Below are positions 41,117 to 48,303 of a DNA stretch of 64,000 nt, piece by piece (the first letter of the stretch is position 1; each line of letters starts with the position of its first letter). A program made the position numbers and the translations under genes. This DNA comes from Bog-756 sp963806455 (GTDB lineage Bacteria > Actinomycetota > Acidimicrobiia > Acidimicrobiales > RAAP-2): assembly GCA_963806455.1 (NCBI GenBank), contig CAWDXZ010000001.1, positions 744,001 to 808,000 of the forward strand, given 5' to 3'. The notes beneath the pieces were generated by a model, which was not told the origin of the DNA, made no database searches, and saw only the letters and a list, made by a program, of their open reading frames with translations.

Positions 41117-42242
41117 GCACCGCCGATCTCTACGAGGTGCTGGGCGTCAGCCGTGACGCGTCCGAGGAAGAGCTCAAGCGCGCCTACCGGGCCAAGGCGC
41201 GCGAGTACCACCCCGACGCCAACAGCGGCGACGCCCAGACGGAGGAGCGGTTCAAGGAGGTGAGCCTGGCCTACGAGGTCCTGAAGGACCCCGAGCGCCG
41301 GGCGCGCTACGACCGCTTCGGTGCCGAGGGTGTGTTCGGCCCCGGCGCCGGCGGCGCCACCGGCGACCCTTTCGCCGGCGGCCTCGGCGACCTCTTCGAC
41401 GCGTTCTTCAGCGGCATGGGCGGGCCGGCCGGCCGGGGGCGCCGGGGACCGACCCCGGGACCCGACGCCGAGCTGATGCTCCGCCTGTCGTTTCGGGAAG
41501 CGGTCTTCGGCGTCCAGCACGAGGTGGAGGTGGAGACCCCGGTGCACTGCACGGTGTGCGAGGGGTCGGGGCGCGGCCGGGCACCTCGGCGGTGCGCTGC
41601 CCCGAGTGTGAAGGGTCCGGCGAGCTCCGCCGGGTGCGCCAGTCGATCCTCGGCCAGGTGATCACGGCCGTGCCCTGCGGGCGTTGCCAAGGGACCGGCC
41701 AGTCCATCGAGAGCCCCTGCGAGGCGTGCCGCGGCGAGGGACGGCGCAACGAGCACCGCACGCTGACCGTCGACATTCCCGCCGGAGTGGACGACGGCTC
41801 GACGCTCCGGCTGGCCGGCCACGGCCCGGCCGGGTTCCGCGGCGGCCCGAACGGCGCACTGTTCGTCCACCTCGCGGTCCAAACCGACAGTCGGTTCGAG
41901 CGCTCCGGCGTCGACCTCCACGCATCCGTCCACGTGCCGGTCGCCCTGGCCGCCCTGGGCGGGAGCGTGGGCTTCGAGACCCTCGACGACCAGCGCGACC
42001 TGGCCATCGCCGCCGGCACCCAGAGCGGCACGGTCATCCAGCTCAAGGGAATGGGCGTGCCCAAGCTGCGGGGCCGGGGCCGGGGCGATCTCTTCATCCA
42101 CGTGCAGGTGGACACGCCGACCGGGCTGGACGATCGCCAGCGGGAGCTCCTCGGAGCCCTGGCCGAGGCCCGGGGCGAGGAGCTGGGAGAGGCGCCCCAC
42201 GGCGAGGGGTTGTTGTCGAAGCTGCGCTCGGCCCTGGGCTGA
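41113..42242 (+). CDS. dnaJ: Chaperone DnaJ (frame broken by one-base deletion)
   Basis: Hsp40 co-chaperone of DnaK. The J domain (residues 1-70) carries YHPDANSGD with the HPD triad, then a Gly-rich region. The zinc domain follows with CTVCEGSG, CPECEGSG, CGRCQGTG and CEACRGEG, then the two beta-sandwich domains. Residues up to CTVCEGSG are in one frame; the rest is in the frame reached by restoring one G in the run near 41571 (GGGG where GGGGG is expected). Joined, the protein is of normal length, about 377 residues. The defect is most likely a sequencing or assembly error. Confidence 0.9.
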
Positions 42243-42321
42243 CCACCGTCGTGGGCCCATCCGACTCCGGCGGCCCCTCCCGGGCGGCCGGCGGGCGCCC
42301 CCCGGGCCGGACCCGACCCTG

Positions 42322-43047
42322 ATGGCGGCGGCGGCCATGGTGTTCGTGGACGACCCGGCCTCGCCGGTGGTCTCCGCCGGGGACGTCCACCATCTGCTGG
42401 ACGTGCTGCGGCTCCGGCCCGGTGAGCCGGTGGTGGTCTCGGACGGGGCCGGGCGGTGGGCCCCGTGCCGCCTGGCGCCGGACCTCCGCCCCGGCCGCGG
42501 ACCCGGGACCCCGACCCGGCCCGCATCCTGGAGGTGGACGGCCCGGTCACCGAGTCCGCCCCCCTCCAGCCGGCCGTCACCGTGGGGTTCGCCCCGACCA
42601 AGGGCGACCGGCCCGACTGGGTGGCCCAGAAGCTCACCGAACTGGGCGTGGACCGGATCGTCCCCCTTCGGACGGCTCGGTCGGTGGTGCGCTGGGAAGG
42701 CGAGCGGGGCCGGCGGGCCGTCGAACGCCTGCGTCGGGTGGCCCGGGAGGCGGCGGCCCAGGCCGGCGGCCCGGCTTCCCGAGGTGCCCCTGGTCACCGA
42801 CCTGGACGGGCTGGCCCGGCTGACCGGCGTGCCGACCTGCCTGGCCCAACCGGGCGGGCTGGCCCCGTCGCTGGCCCGGCCGGTGCTGGCCGTCGGGCCC
42901 GAAGGGGGCTGGGACCCCGATGAGCTGGACCGATTCGGTCCGGGCGTGGGCCTCGGGCCCACCGTGCTGCGGGCCGAGACGGCCGCCCTGGCCGCCGGGG
43001 CCCTGCTGTGCACTCTCCGGGCCGGAGTGGTCAGAACCCTTGCGTAA
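42322..43047 (+). CDS. rsmE: 16S rRNA m3U1498 methyltransferase RsmE (two compensating frameshifts)
   Basis: SPOUT-class enzyme that methylates U1498 of 16S rRNA using SAM. The N-terminal PUA-like part (DDPASPVVSAGDVHHLLDVLRL) and the C-terminal knot (LAVGPEGGWDPDELDRFGP, then LGPTVLRAETAALAAGALL) are in one frame. The middle (VTVGFAPTKGDRPDWVAQKL, then ELGVDRIVPLRTARSVV) is in another, entered near 42500 and left near 42775. One frame passes through the whole interval without a stop, hiding the damage as a nonsense central third. The corrected protein is normal. It lies 80 bases downstream of dnaJ, its usual place. Confidence 0.85.
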   Translation: MAAAAMVFVDDPASPVVSAGDVHHLLDVLRLRPGEPVVVSDGAGRWAPCRLAPDLRPGRGPGTPTRPASWRWTARSPSPPPSSRPSPWGSPRPRATGPTGWPRSSPNWAWTGSSPFGRLGRWCAGKASGAGGPSNACVGWPGRRRPRPAARLPEVPLVTDLDGLARLTGVPTCLAQPGGLAPSLARPVLAVGPEGGWDPDELDRFGPGVGLGPTVLRAETAALAAGALLCTLRAGVVRTLA

Positions 43048-43099
43048 CCACGCTCCGTGGGCAAGACTACACAGAGAGGCAGGGCTTCCGAGAGGAGGG

Positions 43100-43125
43100 G
43101 CGGTCGTTCCAAAGCGAAGGACCGC
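43100..43125 (+). promoter_or_regulatory. Hairpin upstream of the BldD-like gene
   Basis: GCGGTC and GACCGC form a stem extended by TTC/GAA across one mismatch. It could be an operator or a leader hairpin; no function is assigned. Confidence 0.35.
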
Positions 43126-43189
43126 AATAGCACGCACCTGCGTCACAGTGGCAAAGCCGGAGCTCCGGGGGCGATCGGCGGAGACGAGC

Positions 43190-43194
43190 GGAGG
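43190..43194 (+). promoter_or_regulatory. Ribosome-binding site of the BldD-like gene
   Basis: GGAGG, five bases before the GTG at 43200 and eleven before the ATG at 43206. It excludes the GTG at 43194. Confidence 0.6.
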
Positions 43195-43199
43195 TGCAG

Positions 43200-43790
43200 G
43201 TGACGATGATCGACAAGGGCGTCGGGATACTCGACGACGACGACGAACGGGAGGAGGCGGCCCGGGTCGCCTATGCCCGAGCGGTAGGGGCCCGGTTGCG
43301 GGCCATGCGCAAGCAGATGCGCCTCTCGCTCCAGGCGGTCGAGGCCATGTCGGAGCAGGAATTCAAGGCGTCCGTGCTCGGTGCCTACGAGCGGGGCGAG
43401 CGGGCCATCTCGGTGCCCCGGCTCCAGCGGCTGGCCAAGCTGTACGACGTGCCCGTCGACCAGCTGCTGCCGCCCGACGACGCCGGCATGACCCGGTGGG
43501 GGGCCTCGTCCACCTCGGAGGTGGCCGCCCTCAACGGCCGCCGTCCGAGCCACGGCGGCTCCGGGGACAAGGTGGCCATCGACCTGACCAAGCTGCACAC
43601 GGTGAGCGGCCCCGAGCGGGACCTGCTGCGACGGTTCCTCAGCATGATCCAGGTCCATCGGCAGGACTTCAACGGCCGGATGATCACCATCCGGGCCGAG
43701 GACGTGCGGGCCATCGCCTGCCTGTTCGGGGTGACGCCGGACAGCATGGGATCCCGCCTGGACGAGCTTGGGCTCCTCGTCGACGTCTGA
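43200..43790 (+). CDS. BldD-like transcriptional regulator with c-di-GMP-binding signature
   Basis: A 196-residue regulator. An N-terminal XRE-type HTH (residues about 28-90: VGARLRAMRKQMRLSLQAVE, then LGAYERGERAISVPRLQRLA) is followed by a linker and a C-terminal domain like that of Streptomyces BldD. The BldD c-di-GMP motif RxD-x8-RxxD is present exactly (R154-Q-D156, then eight residues, R165-A-E-D168). In Streptomyces, tetrameric c-di-GMP dimerises BldD so that it represses development genes; here the targets are unknown. It is the only intact gene inside the frameshift-dense segment. Confidence 0.88.
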   Translation: MTMIDKGVGILDDDDEREEAARVAYARAVGARLRAMRKQMRLSLQAVEAMSEQEFKASVLGAYERGERAISVPRLQRLAKLYDVPVDQLLPPDDAGMTRWGASSTSEVAALNGRRPSHGGSGDKVAIDLTKLHTVSGPERDLLRRFLSMIQVHRQDFNGRMITIRAEDVRAIACLFGVTPDSMGSRLDELGLLVDV

Positions 43791-43809
43791 TGGTCCGGGG
43801 GTGCCCGCG

Positions 43810-44119
43810 ATGACCGACAGGATCCACTGGCTGAGCACCAAGGAGGCGTCGGAGCGGCTGGGCGATCACCCTGCGCAGCCTGTACCGGTTCATCGACGAG
43901 GGCGACCTGGTGGCCTACAAGTTCGGCCGGGTCATCCGCATCCAAGAGGCCGATGTCGAGCGTTTCATCGAGGCCAGCCGCATCGCGCCGGGGAGCCTCG
44001 AGCACCTGTACCCCGAGGTGAAGGGCGCAACGGACGCGCCCACGTCGCCGGAGACGGGCTGTCGGCGGCCGGCGGGGCGTGACATTTGGCCGTTGACTGC
44101 CTGTTCTGCGGGATCGTAG
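43810..44119 (+). CDS. Small excisionase/MerR-type HTH DNA-binding protein (frame broken)
   Basis: About 90-100 residues when joined. The first frame reads MTDRIHWLSTKEASERLG and after an extra base near 43868 the next frame reads ITLRSLYRFIDEGDLVAYKF, then GRVIRIQEADVERFIEASR and GSLEHLYPE. This is the short winged HTH of excisionase-type proteins. It lies 19 bases after the BldD-like gene and may act with it. The true C-terminus is uncertain because the in-frame stop at 44119 lies inside the HIT gene; the real stop may be near 44082. The regulated genes are unknown. Confidence 0.6.
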
Positions 44120-44440
44120 GCGGCGACGTCCCGGCCGACATGGTGCGGACCGACGAGCTGACGGTGGCCTTCCGCGACGTCAACCCGCAGGCACCCGTGC
44201 ACGTGCTGGTCGTGCCCAAGCGGCACATCACCGATGCCGGTTCGTTGACGGCCGGGGACGGTCGCCGAACTGGCCGCCATGATGGTGGCGGCGAAGGCCG
44301 TCGCCGACGTCGAGGGCATCGGCGGCGAGGACCGCGGCTACCGGTTGGTCTTCAACGTGGGCCCGGACGCCTGCAATTCGGTGCCCCACCTCCACCTCCA
44401 CGTGCTGGGCGGCCGCACGTTCGATTGGCCTCCGGGCTGA
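44086..44440 (+). CDS. HIT-family nucleotide hydrolase/transferase (frame broken)
   Basis: Histidine-triad protein of about 117 residues when joined. The N-terminus VDCLFCGIVGGDVPADMVRT and PVHVLVVPKRHITDAGS are in the first frame. One surplus G near 44256 shifts the rest, where GYRLVFNVGPDACNSVPHLH and the triad HLHLHVLGG appear, ending FDWPPG. Such HINT-type proteins hydrolyse nucleoside phosphoramidates. The start is the TTG at 44086. The frame beyond the lesion continues open for kilobases only because later lesions happen to return it to phoH and ybeY. Confidence 0.85.
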
Positions 44441-44539
44441 CCGCCGCTCCCGTCGTGCGGACGGGCATGCGGTCCGGCGGCCCGGCCGTGTGCCGGATCC
44501 GGCTCTCCGAACCACTTAGGGTCGCGTCCCAGAGCGCAC

Positions 44540-45499
44540 GTGGCAGGCACCCAGGTCAAGATCCTCGTTCCCGGCAACCATCTCATGGCCGGCCTGCTCG
44601 GTCAGCGCGACGAGTTGCTGCGTCTGGTCGAGGGGGCCTTCGACGACGTGCAGATCGCCGTGCGGGGCAACGAGATCTCCATCGAGGGAGAGGGCGCCGA
44701 GCGGGTCGGCTCGCTGTTCGAGGAGCTGATCATCCTCCTCGAATCGGGTCAGGGCCTCGATGCCGTGCAGGTGAACCGGACCATCGACATGATGGACGAC
44801 GATGTCCGGCCCTCGGAGGTCCTCACCGCCGAGCTGTTGCGGTCGGCCCGGGGCCGGGCGGTCCGTCCGAAGACCGGCGGCCAGAAGGCCTACGCCGACG
44901 CCATCGCCGCCAACATCGTCACCTTCGCCATCGGCCCGGCCGGCACCGGCAAGTCCTACCTGGCGGTGGCCCTGGCCGTGCAGGCCCTCCAGGCCCACCA
45001 GGTCGACCGGATCATCCTGACCCGGCCGGCCGTCGAGGCGGGGGAGCGGCTCGGGTTCCTGCCGGGCGACCTGATGGCCAAGGTGGACCCGTACCTGCGG
45101 CCGCTCTACGACGCGCTCCACGACATGCTCGGCTCCGAGGGGCCCAGCGGCTGATCGAGCGGGGCACGGTCGAGGTCGCCCCGCTCGCCTTCATGCGCGG
45201 GCGTACGCTCAACAACAGCTTCATCATCCTCGACGAGGCCCAGAACGCCAGCCCCGAGCAGATGAAGATGTTCCTCACCCGCATCGGCTTCGGTTCGAAG
45301 GCCGTCATCACCGGCGACGTCACCCAGATCGACGTCCCCGGGGGCCGCTCGGGACTGGTCGGCCTCGAGCCGCTGCTCGTCGTCCGTGCCCGATCTGGCC
45401 TTCGTCCACCTCACAGCGCGCGACGTGGTGCGTCACCGGATCGTGGCCGACATCGTCGCCGCCTACGAGCGCAGGACCCCGGATGGCGGTCGCCCGTGA
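44540..45499 (+). CDS. phoH: PhoH family P-loop ATPase (two frameshifts)
   Basis: PhoH-like ATPase of about 320 residues when joined. An N-terminal KH-like part (AGTQVKILVPGNHLMAGLLG, then RGNEISIEGEGAERV) precedes the P-loop FAIGPAGTGKSYLAVALAV. LGFLPGDLMAKVDPYLRPLY follows, and after one missing G near 45142 come LIERGTVEVAPLAFMRGRTL, FIILDEAQNASPEQMKMFLT and GDVTQIDVPGGRSGL. A surplus base near 45388 precedes the end (DLAFVHLTARDVVRHRIVAD). The role in RNA metabolism is inferred from its constant linkage to ybeY, which starts four bases before its stop. Confidence 0.9.
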
Positions 45500-46005
45500 G
45501 CCTTGACGTCTACACCGCCGACGAGCAGGCGGACCACCCGGTGGCCGTCGACCGGTGGACGGCGCTGGCCCGCGCCGTGCTCGAGGCCGAGGGGATCGTG
45601 AGCGACACCGAGGTCTCGCTGCTCTTCGTCGACGAGCCCGCCATCGCCGCCCTGAACGAGCGGTTCCTCGAGAAGGAGGGCCCGACCGACGTGCTGGCCT
45701 TCCCCATCGAGGAGCGAGGTCGGTCGCGGCGGGCCGCTCGCCCGACGAGGGTGGCACCGGCCCCGGGCCGGACGACTCGGACACGGATCGCCTGCTCATG
45801 CTCGGGGACGTCGTCATCTGCCCGGCCGTGGCCGCCCGCAACGCCGTCGAGCACGGTGTCATCTTCGACGACGAGATCGCCCTCCTGGTCGTCCACGGGA
45901 TCCTCCACCTCACTCGGCATGGACCACGAGGCGGACGAGGAGGCCGAAAGGATGGAGCGCCGCGAGCAGGAGCTGCTGGCTCGCCACTACCGCCCGGTCT
46001 CGTGA
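45496..46005 (+). CDS. ybeY: Endoribonuclease YbeY (two frameshifts)
   Basis: Zinc-dependent RNase for 16S rRNA 3'-end maturation and ribosome quality control. SDTEVSLLFVDEPAIAALNE and FLEKEGPTDVLAFPIEE are in the first frame. After a lost base near 45715 the frame reads RLLMLGDVVICPAVAARNAV and IALLVVHGILHL. An extra A near 45912 interrupts the zinc motif HGILHLLGMDH, which is restored when that base is removed. The C-terminal EADEEAERMERREQELLARH is back in the first frame. The expected length is about 165 residues. Its GTG overlaps the phoH stop. Confidence 0.9.
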   Translation: MSLDVYTADEQADHPVAVDRWTALARAVLEAEGIVSDTEVSLLFVDEPAIAALNERFLEKEGPTDVLAFPIEERGRSRRAARPTRVAPAPGRTTRTRIACSCSGTSSSARPWPPATPSSTVSSSTTRSPSWSSTGSSTSLGMDHEADEEAERMERREQELLARHYRPVS

Positions 46006-46013
46006 GCCCCGCC

Positions 46014-47323
46014 GTGGCCATGGCCCCCGCCACCAATTCGTTCACCGCCGACCGACCTGGCGCTGGTCATCGTGGTCCTGGTGCTGCTGGCCGCCTCGGC
46101 CGGCCTGGCGCTGGCCGAGACCAGTCTGGTGCGGATGAGCAGGGCCAAGGCACTGGCCCTGGTCGAGGACGGCCGTCGCGGGGCCAAGGTGCTGCTCCGT
46201 CTCACCGAGCACCCGCAGGGCTTCCTCAACCCGGTGCTGCTGCTCGTGCTCATCTGCCAGCTGGTCGTGGCCACCCTGGTCGGCATCCTGGCCGCACAAC
46301 TGGTTCGGCGCCTGGGGCGTGGTGGCCGCCACGGTCTTCGAGATCGTGGTGATCTTCGTGCTCGGCGAGGCGGTGCCGAAGAACTGGGCGGTCCAACACC
46401 CGGAGCGGGCCGCGCTGTTCAGCGCCCCCGTGGTGTCGGCGCGTGGTCCGCTTCTGGCCCGTGCGCATGATGTCCGGCGCCCTCATCGGGCTGGCCAACC
46501 TGACTCATCGGCCAGCAGGGCGGCCAGTACCTCGGCTCCCATGTCACCGAGTCGGAGCTGCTGGCCATGGCCGACGTGGCCGTCGAGGGCGACGTGATCG
46601 AGACCGAGGAGCGGGCCCTCATCCACTCGATCATCGAGTTCGGCGACACCGTCGTGCGCGAGGTCATGGTGCCCCGCCCCGACATGGTGACCATCGAGGC
46701 CGACCAGTCGATCGAGGCCGTGCTGGAGCGCGCCCTCGAGGCCGGCTTCAGCCGCATGCCGGTCATCGAGCACCAGGTCGACGACGTCGTCGGGATCGCC
46801 TACACCAAGGACATGATCCGGACGGTGCGCTCCGGGCAGGGTGGCGAGGCGGTGCGGTCCCACCTCCGGCCGGCCCACTTCGTGCCCGAGACCAAGCGGG
46901 TCTCCGACCTCATGCGCGAGATGCAGGCCGAGACGTTCCACCTGGCCGTCGTGGTCAACGAGTACGGCGGGACCGCCGGCCTGGTCACCCTGGAGGACCT
47001 CATCGAGGAGCTGGTGGGCGAGATCGTCGACGAGTTCGACGTCGAGGAGGCCCCGGTCGAGGAGCTCGGCGCCGGCGAGCTGCGGGTCAGCGCCCGGCTG
47101 GTGATCGACGAGGTCAACGAGCTCATCGATGCCGATCTGCCCACGGGAGCGTGGGACACCGTCGGCGGCCTGGTGTTCGACTTGCTCGGCCACGTGCCCG
47201 AGGCCGGCGAGTCGGTCACCGTGGACGGCGTGCGTCTGGTGGCCGACCGGGTCAACAACCGGCGCATCGAGCGGGTGCGCATCGTGCCGCTGGCCCACCG
47301 GGCTCGCCGGAGGGCCGGGGTGA
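46014..47323 (+). CDS. CBS-domain CNNM/CorC-like membrane protein (several frameshifts)
   Basis: Hemolysin-C/CorC-type protein of about 430 residues when joined. The DUF21 membrane part runs from DLALVIVVLVLLAASAGLAL through ATVFEIVVIFVLGEAVPKNW and VRFWPVRMMSGALIGLANL. The paired CBS domains (VMVPRPDMVTIEADQSIEAV, then AYTKDMIRTVRSG) and the CorC/HlyC C-terminal domain (ELRVSARLVIDEVNELIDAD) follow. Surplus bases near 46052, 46301, 46443 and 46507 break the membrane half. The frame then runs without a stop into era; a TGA at 47321, one frame off, is the likely true end. Probably involved in Mg2+ or Co2+ homeostasis. Confidence 0.8.
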
Positions 47324-48269
47324 CCGCCTTCCGGTCGGGGTTCGCCGCGGTGGTCGGACGGCCCAACGTGGGCAAGTCGACGCTGGTCAACCGCCTGGTC
47401 GGCACCAAGGTCTCCATCACCTCGCCGCGGCCCAACACCACCCGCTCCCAGGTGCGCGGGGTCCTCAACCGCCCCGACGCCCAGGTCGTCCTGGTGGACA
47501 CCCCGGGCCTCCACAAGCCCCGCACCGCCTTGGGGAGCGGATGAACGAGTCGGCCTCCTCCTCGCTCGAGGACGTCGACGTGGTGGTGGCCGTGGTCGAG
47601 GCCACCGGCGCCGTCGGGCCCGGGCGACCGGATGGTCCTCGCCCAGTCGGTCCGCCGGGTGCGCTCGATGGCCCGGGCGGCGCCTCGGCACGGCCGCCCG
47701 GCGCCGCCGGCCGGCGGGGACCCGGCGCTGCTGGTGGTGGTCAACAAGATCGACCGGGTGGGCCCCGAGGGCGTGCTCACCCATCTGGCCGCGCGTGGCC
47801 CGGGCCGTCGAGTCGGCCGAGCCGGGGGCGGGCGGCGCCGGTGCCGGCGGAGTACTTCCCGGTGTCGGCCGCCACCGGCGAGGGGGTGGACGGCCCTGGT
47901 CGACGCCGTCGTGGCCCGCATGCCCGAAGGCCCCCGCTACTACCCCGAGGGGATGGTCACCGACGTGGCCGAGGCCTTCTGGGTGGCCGACCTGGTGCGC
48001 GAGGAGCTGCTCCACCGGGTCCAGGACGAGCTGCCCCACAGCATCGCCTGCCGGGTCACCGAGTGGGAGTGGCCCCGGGTCCGGTGCGAGATCCTGGTCG
48101 AGCGGGACTCGCAGAAGGGCATCGTCATCGGCAAGGGGGGGGCCGTCCTGAAAGAGGTCGGGACGGCGGTGCGCCAGCAGATGCCCCCGGGCGCCTTCCT
48201 CGAGCTCTTCGTGCGGGTCGAGAAGCGCTGGCAGCAGCGCGAGGACGCCCTCGACCGGCTGGGCTCTGA
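47320..48269 (+). CDS. era: GTPase Era (several frameshifts)
   Basis: Ribosome-assembly GTPase of about 310 residues when joined. G1 is AVVGRPNVGKSTLVNRL, G3 VDTPGLHKPRTAL and G4 VVVNKIDRV. YFPVSAATGEGVD and RYYPEGMVTDVAEAFWVADL lead to the KH domain with QKGIVIGKGGAVLKEVG and the terminal FVRVEKRWQQREDALDRLG. One G is missing near 47535, bases are gained near 47625, 47797, 47845 and 47890, and one G is missing near 48262, after which the stop at 48267-48269 is reached. The GTG at 47320 overlaps the probable CBS-protein stop. dinG is convergent. Confidence 0.88.
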
Positions 48270-48303
48270 ACCCGTCCCGCCGCCGGCCGACCGGCGGCCG
48301 CGG

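Larger units (their letters stand above)
41571..48269. other. Segment dense in one-base frameshifts (probable uncorrected assembly)
   Basis: About twenty single-base lesions interrupt dnaJ, rsmE, a HTH gene, a HIT gene, phoH, ybeY, a CBS-domain gene and era. Several are a G lost from a five-G run (near 41571, 45142, 47535). Others are a G gained (near 44256, 46301, 47625, 47890) or a single A inserted (near 45912 and 46507). Joined reading frames give full, conserved proteins. Only the BldD-like gene in the middle is intact. Confidence 0.8.

Noticed and set aside
44086..46005. A single 639-codon frame covering the HIT, phoH and ybeY region
   Set aside because: It is a chimera: parts of HIT, the second third of phoH and the ends of ybeY are in this frame only because of the one-base lesions; the stretches between are nonsense.
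41571..48269. True pseudogenisation or programmed frameshifting as the main explanation of the broken genes
   Set aside because: Too many lesions in too many essential genes, fully conserved protein sense on both sides, and typical homopolymer losses point to sequence error.
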